NCBI GenBank assembly: GCA_900404475.1 | Contig: OUQQ01000014.1 | Span: 18,756-82,755 of the forward strand | Reading direction: 5' to 3' | DNA length: 64,000 bases | Source of the DNA: Spongospora subterranea | Lineage: Eukaryota; Endomyxa; Phytomyxea; Plasmodiophorida; Plasmodiophoridae | Part shown: positions 1-10,663 of the stretch, one piece after another | Layout: every line of letters begins with the position of its first letter | Numbering within the stretch: position 1 is the first letter of the stretch | Position numbers and translations under genes: made by a program | The notes under the pieces: generated by a model | Told to the model about the DNA's origin: nothing | Database searches by the model: none | What the model saw: only the letters and a program-made list of their open reading frames with translations

Positions 1-1532
1 GATCGTGATCAAGTTGTGCAGTGGCTATCGCTTTACGCCATCGCTGAATTCTTTGATCAGTCCGGAATCGGTGCCGACCATCTTGTTCAACATTCTTTGT
101 TGACAGTCGTTATATCTCTGGCGTACAGCGATCATCTTCAAACTCGCCGCTGCGTCGCGCGAATACTGCGGTCGTTGATTGACCAATGCGGGCACGCTAC
201 GTTGCGCCATCTCACACAGAGTATGCTAGCCCCTATCGGGCATCTGGCCAGTCGGGATGATTTTGAAACCGCCCTAAGCGGCGCTCGGGCATTGTCGCTA
301 TATCTACAGAGCGACGAGACGTTGAACGTGTTGATGATCGGAGAAGAAGACGGATTCGAGAAGGTTCTCCGCATGTTAGATCATCCATGCGACGAGCTGC
401 GCAATGAAGGAATCCAATGTGCAGCGTTGATTGCTGAAACGCTGAAATACACGGCTATGGTTATGAACAGGGGCGCCGTCGCAAAGGTTTGCGCGTTGGT
501 TAGCGACCCTGCACAGCAAAAAGTGAATTTTGAAGGCGCAGCGAGGCTATTCAGAAACATCTGCATTGTCAAGAAGTTGACGCGTGAGTTTGTGAAAATG
601 GGCGGGGTTGATGCGATGTTGCGGTGCGCCTGTCGGACGAGGCGTTCAGCGCATCGGCTTGCCGTTCAGTCTCTTACGGCATTGCTGTCGAACACCGAAC
701 ACTATTTACTGGATGGATCATGGGACAAGATGGTTGCGTCAATGATTGACCCGCTTCGGACTCCAATTGTACAAGACGCAGATGTCGCCGAGGGCAGTTT
801 AACTACACTGTCGCGTTTATTCAAGGCCAAACAGGAATGTAAACTATACGCTACGGAAAGCTTAGGTGTTCAATCTCTTTTGGAGATCGTATCAGGGCCA
901 TATTCGGACAAGGCCAAGCGAATAGCCCGTAGATTGCTTCTTGAAATCGCAGAGTTCGGTAAGCAGATGCTGCCACAGCCCATTGTATTTTGACATCGTG
1001 CAATACAGAACCTGCCCAGATGGCTTTCTGTAAATGCGGTGGCGTCTTGTTGCTCTTAGAGCAGCTCTCCAGTACTGCAGCACCACAAAGGTTGAAAGGC
1101 GCAACTGCTTTGGCAAGCCTCAGTCAAAATGGTATCGTGGACAAAAAACTACATTGGTAAATTTATCATTGATCGCGACCTGTTTCAGGTGCGGTTCAAC
1201 AAGTTTTACTGGATTCAGGGTGCCTTTATCAGTTGATGTCTGGTCGAGGAGATATCAGCTTTCCTGTAAGAAAACTGTGTCTGGAAGCGTTCTTGAACAT
1301 GCTGCAACATAGTGAGCGCTTCAATCCGTCGCTTTCTTTTTCTCCGACCCCTTTGATTGTTGTTTTAGAGGTTGTTCTCCGATGTGCTGTTGATGACGAA
1401 GAAATGCTTCGGTGCATTTTGTCAATTTCCAAAGCAGGAATATCGCAAGATGCTAAGGATCGCGCCGGTGTTGTGTACGGCGTTCTGTTGCGGATGAGTA
1501 CGTTCACCATCATGTGCGCGTGTACAAATTAA
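1..1532 (+). CDS. ARM-repeat protein, 5' end outside window
   Basis: The reading frame is open from base 1, so the start lies upstream. Predicted exons are 1-958, 1009-1131 and 1189-1532, with introns of 50 and 57 bp. The first junction is phase 1 and restores an uninterrupted armadillo-type repeat. The second joins 'SQNG' to 'AVQQVLL', which is again a typical ARM helix pattern. The visible 470 or so residues are almost entirely alpha-helical repeats with Leu/Ala/Gly spacing typical of armadillo proteins. No catalytic motif is visible. ARM proteins are protein-protein interaction scaffolds and several serve cilia, but the sequence does not assign this one. The stop is at 1530-1532, and the gene is tail to tail with the next. 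Confidence 0.75.
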
Positions 1533-1632
1533 CATTTTGTCCCTAGGGGCAAACTCTCGGAAACAAGAAACGATGTAGATAGAAATAATAATTTAGTCAA
1601 TATATATACATGATGAGACATTCAATGTATGC

Positions 1633-4506
1633 TCATGATATCTTTTCTGAAGGAACGGACCATCCCTTTGCTAAGTTTATTGCATCTCGCCTCTTTCTCT
1701 CGATTTCATTCAAAAGAACACGCATCTCCCGCTCAACAATCGCCGATCGTTTGACGGCAGCATCCCGTTCCTGTTGAGCCTGCGTCGACGCCGCTTGGGC
1801 TTCCTTGGCTGCATTTTGAGCCAGAGCCAGTGACGATTCAGCGCTTGCCAAGCGGGCCTTTGCAGCTTCAATTTCCGCGGCCAACTGCGCTTCGGTTCGC
1901 CTATGATTTTCTTCTAGATCTTTGTGCTTCTGCTCATATAGCGACTTGACATTTCCCAGTTCATCCTCGACATACCGGACCACTCGTTCACGTTCCGATA
2001 ATTCAGATTGCAAGCGTTTTCCCTCGGCATCTTTCGCCATGGTTGTACTTTCTGCTCGATCAAGCTTGTCTTGACAGTATTGATAGGCCTGTTCTGCATC
2101 CAGGAATCGCTCTTTGTAATCATGCAGCCGTTCAAGTAGCGATTCTTCGCGGCCCTTCGATTCCCTTTTGTCGCGTTCCAACTTCGCCACGGACGCTTGA
2201 AGCTCTTTGATATGGGCGGCTTGATCCTCCACGATCTGATGGAATTACGTTTGAACAAACAAGTTTCAGCTTCTACGATCAATCATCTCCATTACCTTGA
2301 CGCGAACTCTATCTGCATCACTAGAGTGCTGTCGATTGTTCTCGAGCGTATGGATCTCCTGCTCTACTTGAGCGATTCGTTCAGTAAACGCGATCAGTTG
2401 TGCGCTCTGTTGATCGATGATGCGGTTCGCTTCGATCAGATCCTGAAAAAAAGAGACGTCACAACAAATCTGTGAACGACGGCAGTCTCTAACCTTGTCC
2501 ATCGTAACGTTCCGTTGCAATGCCAATTCCAGCTTCGCATTCGAATTCCTCAACTGTACTTGAAGATCTTGAATGGTATTCTCAAAACCGCTAGAGGATT
2601 CTTGCTGCTGCGACTTCAACCTTGTCACTTGATCTTGCGAGTCCTGCAGATCACGCGCCAGGCGTTTTTGCGTTTGCAGCGCCGTTCTGGTCAGTTCTTT
2701 CAGGGCGGCTCTGTCGCGAGTCAGTTTCTGGCAGCACTCTTTCAGCTCGTTACATTGCCTGATGAGTTGGATTCGTTCCTCGTGACGATTATGTTCGAAT
2801 TCTGCCAGTTTTCGATTAAGATTATCCACGTTTTCTGAGGCCGCCTTCCCCGACATCTGCAAGTTCGACACCTTAGACGTTAACGACTCGACTTGATGAA
2901 GCGCCGACAGCTTTGCTGACCTTTCCTCTTGCATCTTCGCCTCCCATTCATGTTCGGAAAACCGCAGCTCTGATAGTTGATTGGAATATTGCTGGACAAG
3001 TCCAAGGAGGCGTTTATTCTCAGCAGTGAGCGCTTCGCCTTGACCATTCAATAATTCGATTTGGCGATGAAGCGCCGATTTCTCAGAATCAGTTGCGCTT
3101 CTCGATGTTTTCTCGGAGATCAGGGACAGATTCATGGATGATAGCTCCTGGGAAAGCGCATCATTGGTCTTCTGTAGTTCGGCCCGTTCGTGTTCAATTT
3201 GTTGCTGTTTAGAGAGCAGTTCGTCTAGACGGTATTCCAGCGCCTGGCAGTGATCGTCTGTCGACTTCACGTCTTGTCGCAGCAACGCCTCCTTCTGCTC
3301 CCACATCTTCCGTTCACCGGACCGTTCACCGTCCATTTTCTTCACAAACTCACGAGCTGCCTTTATCTGTTCTCTGAACTCTTTCACTTCCGTCTTGTGA
3401 TTTGCATCGGCAGTTTGTAGCGCTTTTTGCGCTTTCTCAAGATCGGCCGCTTGTTCTTTCAGGATTTCTGTGAGATCTGGCGCATCGGTAAGCGTTGATG
3501 CGTCCTGTTGCTGTTTAACTTTCGAGAACCGTTCTGGCTCGTCGACCTTTACAGACGGGGACCCAGTGGATCGTACCCCCTGACCTGAATCACGTTCGCC
3601 CCCAGGAGAGCTGGCCAAATTCTGCATCGTGTTGAGAACCTGCTCAAATTTGGTTTCCAGCGAATCGAATCGCGCGTCCTGTAGAGCCTGATCCAATGCC
3701 GCGAATGCGCTTTCGGCATGGGGCCGGGGCCGGGACCGAAACAATTGCATGGCGTTATCGATCCTGGGAGTGACGATGGCCGCAATTCCGTTGTCAAGAT
3801 TGGCCAGATTGGGCAGAAGGGAACGGATCCTGGATGTGTAGCCGGGGAGATGGCAGATCGGATTATCGTGAGATTCGCTCCTCAGAAGCAGAACCCGAAG
3901 GGCGGTCAACCAGCGCAATACGCTAAGATGGTCCAGATTCGCCAGGGAATTCCCTCGTAAATCCAACGTGTGAAGACATGGTTCACAGCCGACCTGGAAT
4001 CTATCGCCAGATAGCCCGTCGATATTATCGATCTTGTTGTACGCCAGGAGAAGTTTCTCCAAACGAATCAGCGATTCCAGTCCCGTGACGACCGTCAGCA
4101 GATTGGACGACAGGTTCAGCGATTCTAGATTCGATAGCGTTTCCAGGCCCTCGATTCGATCGATGTGATTCGAGGACAGATTCAGATGTCGCAGAGCAAC
4201 GAATCCGTGCAGGCCATCGATCCTCGTAATCTGATTACAGTGAAGATTGACGGATCGGACCTGCTCCCGATCCTGTCCCGACAACGCACTCGCCATGGAC
4301 CGAACGTTCGACGCCATCAGATGATAGGCCGTTGACGGCGCCATCCTTGTTGGCCCCAGGCGGCGCGGTTGGACAGTCCTGTCGGCCCTTGGCCTGTAAC
4401 ACCCGTTGGCGATGACGACTGGGTCCTGCTGTGACTGATATCGGGGCGCACAGACGGGGGGGGGGGGTTCTATGTTGCCATTGTAGCGCCATTTGCTGGG
4501 AAACAA
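1633..4506 (-). CDS. LRRCC1: LRR and coiled-coil centrosomal/basal body protein (LRRCC1/VFL1-like)
   Basis: Predicted exons on the minus strand are 4506-2494, 2442-2296 and 2235-1633, giving about 920 aa. Residues about 85-240 hold SDS22-type leucine-rich repeats ('LNLSSNHIDRIEGL' and similar) with an LRR cap. The rest is a long heptad coiled coil. This order and length match LRRCC1 (VFL1 in green algae), a centriole/basal body protein needed for correct flagellar number and placement. The intron 2443-2493 is 51 bp, stop-free and divisible by three, but has a strong 'ctctttttttcag' acceptor, so I treat it as an intron. Intron 2236-2295 is phase 0. Near the N terminus a run of ten G bases on the opposite strand encodes prolines. 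An alternative is another LRR-coiled-coil centrosomal protein. Confidence 0.72.
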
Positions 4507-4903
4507 CCATCAACCATATCCACTCCAGTTTTCATTTTATCCCATAACAACTGCTTGCTGTTCCATCTCAGATCATTTTCTGGAGTCAACGACGCAGAGA
4601 CGCTCTACAATAATCTACTGCGAATAACGCCTGCACTTGCATTGTATTAAACAGTCGAAATCTAAGCTGCTTTTACAATCCGGACACGAAAGTGACCCGT
4701 TTGTATTATGTATTGCACATTTGGGGAGGTGATTGCTCAACCTTTAGCCCTTATCTAATCTGTCATCGACTCCTGTCGAAATCACATTCATATTCACAAT
4801 ATACACTATACTGTATGTTACCAATCGACTGCGGACACCGTGGCGGATATGTACACCTTGTATCATCAACCCCACAGTCCGCCCTCGCCGTCGTTACAGG
4901 CAC
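4507..4903. other. intergenic region between divergent genes
   Basis: This roughly 400 bp gap lies between the start of the LRR/coiled-coil gene (minus) and coilin (plus), so it should hold two divergent promoters. I see no gene, repeat or structured RNA in it. Confidence 0.5.
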
Positions 4904-6774
4904 ATGACGCCAACGAAGAGAATCCGGCTGACGTTTGCGACTGATAAACCGGGATTACAGCTACCTCGTTCGTCACTGCTCTTGCTGTCGAATCTGCCCA
5001 GAGTTTCCGATGTCTGTCGGCTGATCCGCGGGCGATATTTCAACGACGTTGCCGATGTCGAAATCAATCTCGAGCTGGGTTCATTCACTATTGAACATGA
5101 TCAGGATGCAAATATCATCAGGGACGAAGATACAGTGACGGTTCTTGTGAGTTCAATCCAATCAGGAACTGGCTCTTCATCATCGTCACCGATCACAGAG
5201 AGAACGGTCGACGAACGATTGCTGGAGATGGAGAAAAAGGCCAATGGCAAGTTGCGGGCGAAGGAATCGAAGAAGAATCTGGTAAAAACGAGGGCAAAGA
5301 CGACTCTTTTCAAAACCAAACCAAAACGATTGGAGAAGGATGTGATTATGAACCCTTTTGAGATTGAAATTGTGGATGAAACCGCTGAATTCGGAAATGA
5401 TCCCGATTCAAAGCAAGCATTAGATAGAGCGATCGGTGACGATGATGGATTGCTGGAGATGGAGAAAAAGGCCAATGGCAAGTTGTGGGCGAAGGAATCG
5501 AAGAAAAATCTGGTAAAAACGAGGACAAAGACGACTCCTTCTAAAACAAAACCAAAACGATTGGAGAAGGATGTGATTATGAACCCTGTTGAGATCGAAA
5601 TTGTGAATGAAACCGCTGCTTTCGGAAATGTTGCCGATTCAAAGCAAGCATTAGATGAGAAATCGTTGAAAAAAATTGCAAAACATAAGGAGAGACGTTT
5701 AAGACAGAGACTTGGCAAGAAACAACCGTCCAAATTGATGAAAACGGCAGGATCAAAGAAACCAAAAGATGCCGTGGGTTCTATTCGAAACCAGGACTTG
5801 GATACTCGGGAAGGTCAATCTAATGCTGAGAATGATGTCAAGGAAGGAAACTCAGATATGAACGTTGGACCTGTAGCAATGGGGAACCAAAAAAGAAAGC
5901 GGAAAGCGTCGACGATTGTGGATGGTTCAATGGCAACGCAGAGGCCGACTTTCTCTAGAATAACCATTTCCGATTCTAGTGCGATGTTGCCCAGAGGTTC
6001 GGATCCTCTAACGCATTTGGTTCTCATTGACAATAGTGGTGTTCAGGCCATTTTAGGTTCGGGGAGACGGCTGTGGTTCCAGTGAATGATGCACCCGAGC
6101 GGGTTGCCCCGGTTGGTATGAATGTTGAACGCGCCAAACGTATGGGAAGTTTCACATTTCCTATTAAGGATCCCACGTCGGCCACCTGTGCTGATGAACA
6201 GCCCGAACAGGCTCCTGGTAGTGGCGGCGACAACCTTCCGAACATTGGCACAGATGCCCAAGAGGATGAAATCGAAGAAAGTTACGATCAAGCCCGGCTG
6301 AAGTCCACTATGGCAGTTCGAGGTGAACATTTTTTCGCACCCAGGACGTTGAGCTATTTTGGCGTGCAAGAAGATGTCGAAGAGGAATGTGCTGTAGATA
6401 CGGATTTTCAAACGCTTTGTTCAACGGCTGTCAGTGTCGTGTCTATTCAACAGATTTCTGTCGGCTCGACCATCGCTTTCAAACGCTTTGAACTTGTTTC
6501 CTGGACACCACAGCTATCTGCTTTCGAGCAATATATTGTCGAAAGTGTCGATTTGAACACCAAAATTGTCACTCTACTGAATTCCGATCAAGTTTCTGTC
6601 GAATATTCATTTTCTGATATGACCGATGTGAGATTAATATCGGGAGAATTACGGCAACAGGATCCAGATGTCGATGATGATATTTTCGCCGCTCTTCAGG
6701 CCAAGAAAGCCCAACTATCAGCAATTCAGGTCCCGAGTGATGTTGTTTGCACCAGTTCACAAAGCAATCTCTAA
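4904..6774 (+). CDS. COIL: coilin (Cajal body scaffold)
   Basis: Exons 4904-6038 and 6083-6774 are predicted, giving about 608 aa. The N-terminal 80 residues ('IRLTFATDKPG...LLLLSNLPRVSDVCRLIRGRYF') match the ubiquitin-like coilin N domain that drives self-association. The middle is Lys-rich and low complexity with nuclear-localisation-like clusters and a 69-codon internal duplication. The C-terminal part ('VGSTIAFKRFELVSWTPQLSAFEQ', then 'VEYSFSDMTDVRLI', as separate segments) matches the atypical Tudor-like coilin C domain. Coilin organises Cajal bodies, where snRNPs mature. The junction is a 44 bp phase 1 intron whose donor (GTGTTC) is weak, so this border is the least certain part. The domains at both ends make the family call solid. 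Confidence 0.82.
5219..5656 (+). repeat. tandem 207 bp duplication inside coilin
   Basis: Copies at about 5219-5425 and 5450-5656 are offset by 231 bp and nearly identical. Both begin with 'ttgctggagatggag' and end in 'gcattagat'. The unit is 69 codons long and stays in frame, so the protein carries a repeated Lys-rich segment ('LLEMEKKANGKL'). Confidence 0.9.
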
Positions 6775-7055
6775 ATGTCGTTCAAGTTCACATTCATGTG
6801 TTTATCATAAATTATTCGCCGCAAGCTCGTACTATCAGTTCTGGTTTGGATCACGAAAGGCTGGATCGCATATGCTCGATGAAAGTTTGGAGAATATTAA
6901 GAGGTTTATAATGACTTGGTCGATGGCGATAAATACAGATACTCTAAAATCACCCACCGAGATGACATTTGGATTGATAATCAACATCCCGGGCTTGAAC
7001 GCTTATAAACGGAGAACTGCTATTCGAATACTAGTGAAAGTTGCACGGCGAGCTG

Positions 7056-7274
7056 TCAATGGTCGTCCTCAACGAAGAAATCTGGGCAAAGAGGAGAATA
7101 TTGATCGAATAATGCATTTGTGTCGTCAAGTCTTTGCTGCTTCATCAGATTCTCCTTGCTTTGTGACACGATCTCGTTGATCTGTCCAAGGCACAGCGCT
7201 TGGGCATCACGAACTAGCTTCGACAATCGGTCCACGTCTTTCAGCTGCGCCTTGACGTTGTACGCCTTATCCAT
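7056..7274 (-). CDS. small hypothetical protein, 72 aa
   Basis: This is a single-exon frame starting with 'MDKAYNVKAQL' and ending '...FFVEDDH'. It is predicted to be mostly helical and charged, with heptad-like spacing, and it carries an acidic C terminus. The same frame is open upstream to 7550, but that part is Cys/Arg-rich and unlike the rest, so I start at the ATG at 7274. It is tail to tail with coilin. I do not recognise the family; a small complex subunit is possible. Transcript support would be needed. Confidence 0.4.
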   Translation of the reverse strand: MDKAYNVKAQLKDVDRLSKLVRDAQALCLGQINEIVSQSKENLMKQQRLDDTNALFDQYSPLCPDFFVEDDH

Positions 7275-7657
7275 ACTGAACCGGCGTCGGACAGAGCACT
7301 GACCAATCGATCGCTGGCCCGAATGTTCTAGAACTGAGTTGACCCGGCTGTTTTCAAAAGTGCAGTTCATAGGTGGATAGCGGAGCGCCGACACACAGTA
7401 TCTGATCTTAAAGGCGGCGAGAAACTGTTCCAACTGAGACGAACAGCTGTGAGCGTGACACCCCTCAAGGTGACGGTACCGCGTGCCAAGTCTCAGCCAC
7501 TGTTTAGCCGCTTGCCACTGAACAAAATTCGTGATCAGCGTCAACGTCAAATTACTTGGTTCGAGTCTGGGGTCATTTTCGTAAACAAGTCAGCAATAGC
7601 GAAAGAGCAGAAATTTGTTAGATAGGTACAAAGCAGGGGGAATATATTACAATCAGT
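7275..7657. other. intergenic region, no gene seen
   Basis: This region lies between the small ORF and the end of the FYVE gene. It contains 'ggttcgagtctgg' at about 7559, which resembles a tRNA T-arm or B box, but no matching acceptor stem or anticodon arm is present. Nothing else is supported. Confidence 0.4.
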
Positions 7658-10342
7658 TTAGCCCCAGGGCAGGTGAACTTCTGAGGAGCACCGGTCGCAC
7701 ACCCGAACAGGTGATGACCGATTAGTTTTCTCAACAATCAGGCGAGATTTTGAACACGATTTACAAACCAGCCCACCACTACAAGATGAGAGAATGAAAT
7801 TTCAGTGAGCAAAGTTTTGGGGTATCATACCATTCTCGGCAATGATGCTTCCTTCGACCAATACCAAATTGTCGATCGCAAATGAGACAGTTTTTAGAGT
7901 CGCCATCGTTCATCCAGTTCTCATCAGCATCAATAAATGACTTCACCATGCTCATTGGGGGCATTTCATCACTATCGCTGTCGTCGACTTCAATCTCCAC
8001 GTCGCTATCATCATCTGGAGCAGCAATCGCTCCTATATCGCTTGGAAGACATTTATCGCAAAACCGCACGTTCACACCGTTCTTGTTGCCGGCAATGGGA
8101 ACGCGATTTGATGAACATTGATTGCACGTCAACGCGCCACAATGCCTGCAGTGATGCCGCCGAACAATCTGAGGAAGCCCGATTAGGGTACTATTTTGAA
8201 TTGAAGCCTAAACTGACCATTGAAAACGACTTATTACACAATGCGCAGCTGTTTCCTGCATTGTCGGGGACCCAACTTGCAGGTTGCATGATAGGAAACA
8301 CGGCAGAGCGGGCAATTTTGGCAATACGCTGTAAGTCTTGAATCCACTGGGAGTTGTTATCGCACTCGAACGTCAAGCACATCGACGACCAAATTAACTG
8401 CCACGAGTGATCAAATCGCTGAATAGAGGGGGGATTGACGGACGTATCGATGCGCCAGCGGATGACGAGACCCGAAGGTGAACGCTTGCAAATTAAAAAA
8501 AGATCAGAAAATAGAAAAACGGTGTACGTTTTTCTGCCAAACATCCGACGAGTTAAGGACCCCTCGGAAAGAAAAACTCTGCCTGGACTGAAAAGCGAAC
8601 TTGGAGTATTAAATCGTAATTCGATTTCACTGAAAACTGCCGATCCCTTCAAACGAGCGATGCATTCCGTAGCAGTCGAGGAGCAATCACCAATAATCCG
8701 AGCCACAACTGAAAGCTCTCTGAAATCGTTATGAGTGGATGGAGTGACCTCAAGTATTTGGGACACAACATTGAACATTGTGGGTATTTGACGAATTGGA
8801 AGAATGAGGCTCGTTAATAAATCACCATACTCATGAATATCACGAATCTGAGATATATCTAGCATATACGAGGAGATTTCGCCAAAAAAACGTGCATGGC
8901 TGCTTAGCAAGGCACCAATGTTTTCGCAATGCTGCACCTGCCAACTGGATAAAAGCTGGGATATACTGTTGGTGACGTCGGAGCTTAGGTTACCCAGATT
9001 ATTAAGATTGAGCACTATGTCGTTTGCTAAACTTGAATCTGAAAGATAATGCAGATCAGTTTTGCGAAATGCACCAACATCAGACATATGGGTTTTGAAT
9101 TCAGATAGTAGCTGCCCAAGTAGCTTTTTCCGAAGATCGCTAGCCTCTATGGCAAGTAGAAATGCACCGATCATTTCGTTGCCTAAGTCGTCCACCTTGC
9201 ACCTGCCAGCATATTTCCTCACCATTTGGCATGGATTGCACAGCCGTTTCTTCTTAGAGGGGTGGTTGTATAAAAGCAAAGAGAAGTTCCCCGAGCAATC
9301 ATGGCATACAACAGCGCCGCATCGGCGACAATGATGCTTCCGCCTAGAGACATTGAAACGGCGAATACAAATGGTACAGCGAATAAAAAACGTGTCGTCC
9401 ATCCACTGCGACCGCGACGCACACAGGCCGGATATTGAGGTGTGAAACTTCGATAGCCACGTCTGAGTCTCCAAAGACCTGTCGGTTTTTAAGACAACCA
9501 TGTCCCCGTCTGCAACATTTTCGATTCGCACCGCAAAATCATTGACTGACTTAACTGATGCACCAAACAAGTCGATGAAGAAATCTGATTGAAGTCGGCC
9601 AGCTTGATTTTCATAAGTTCCAATGAGAACATCTGAAAACCTAACGAAAAAGCCAGTTAGTATATGTGGAAGGTAATCACTGCAAGATTCACACATAACT
9701 GGAATATGGAAATACTTTTGCATTGAAATGGCGTTACTCTTGAAAATGTCAACTGATTGAGGAACACTCGGGTTGGATGGCACAGATTCAGATTCTCTTG
9801 GGCATCAAAATTGAGAATTTTGCCACCCATTTCGGAAAGCATGTCCAGACGAGTTCCATCTTCTTTCAAAAAAGCAACGTACGAAGCGACGTCTTCGATA
9901 AGCGCAGTCTCATCGAAAGGTGGGGCTTTCAGCAGAATTCGGGGCTGATCCAGAGCTAAACAGAAAAGCTGCCTTCCTGACATCCTACAAAACAGTCAAA
10001 AACCTTTGCCACCAATGAAGAAAATTCTCCATACCCTGATACGCGTTCGGAACTACTGGCAACTGCAAGACAGTTACGAAGGCGTTCGCTTCTTGCAACT
10101 TCGTCCAGAGCCGTGCGCGAAAGAAACGCCAAGTCGCAGTAATTTCGCATTTGCCGCCGGAAATCCTCTGGATTGATCATATCTTTTCGCAACAAACAGT
10201 GCATCGCTCTGATCTTCACCAGCTTGCGCAGGTAGCTGCGCAGGCATCGTGCCCCCGGTGGACGAATACCCTGAAACGCGGATATGATTGCCGAAAGCCG
10301 GCTCTCAAACAGCAGGTGATCGGGATCAATTTCCATCCCCAA
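7658..10342 (-). CDS. PH-FYVE-DH-PH-FYVE-FYVE protein (putative Rho guanine nucleotide exchange factor)
   Basis: Predicted exons, high to low, are 10342-10035, 9984-9716, 9632-8218, 8168-7831 and 7778-7658, giving 816 aa. Introns are 50, 83, 49 and 52 bp, and the 83 bp one contains 'tactaac' before its acceptor. After an unassigned N-terminal region of about 160 aa comes a PH-like fold ending 'TQTWLSKFH'. FYVE 1 follows ('RRKHHCRRCG'), then a helical DH/RhoGEF-like block, a second PH ending near 'WIQDLQRI', and FYVE 2 ('VRRHHCRHCG', created by splicing). An Asp/Glu/Ser-rich linker leads to FYVE 3 ('GRRKHHCREC'), completed across the last intron. Three intact R(R/K)HHC signatures imply avid PI3P binding on endosomes; DH-PH modules activate Rho GTPases. 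Both DH assignment and GTPase target are inference from helical pattern and order. Confidence 0.75.
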
Positions 10343-10663
10343 TCACTTGATTGCAACACTAGATACTCATAATTTAAGAGAATGAAACGCGTATCAGCTG
10401 ACCGCAGTGCAATACAGCACTGAACAAAGCCACATACACTGCATACACGACACCACCCACGAGTGCGTCATGAAAATTCAGACAGTCCACGCAGTACAAC
10501 GGTCATCGGGAAAACCGTTGACTGCACAACACGGAAAGCGCTTTGTTCGGCTCTGAAACTCTCGGAATTGAGTGGTAATAGCATTGGTAATAAATCACCC
10601 CTGAAGGTCGGTAATCTGTGGAAGCTGATGGGAATTTACAAGTTGACTATAGATTGTATTCGA
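10343..10663. other. intergenic region
   Basis: This 320 bp stretch runs between the start of the FYVE gene and the stop of CDC45, both on the minus strand. No further coding or RNA feature is recognised; it should carry the FYVE gene promoter. Confidence 0.4.

Noticed and set aside
6775..7180. Plus-strand frame after the coilin stop ending near 7180
   Set aside because: It overlaps the coilin end in another frame and the minus-strand small ORF, has no domain, and its composition suggests a shadow.
7555..7580. B-box-like 'ggttcgagtct' suggesting a tRNA
   Set aside because: No acceptor stem, D arm or anticodon arm can be folded around it.
9633..9783. Frame continuing upstream of the FYVE gene's third exon ('MPSNPSVPQS')
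   Set aside because: It is removed as part exon 2 in another frame and part intron with a TACTAAC branch site; the spliced version completes the first PH domain.
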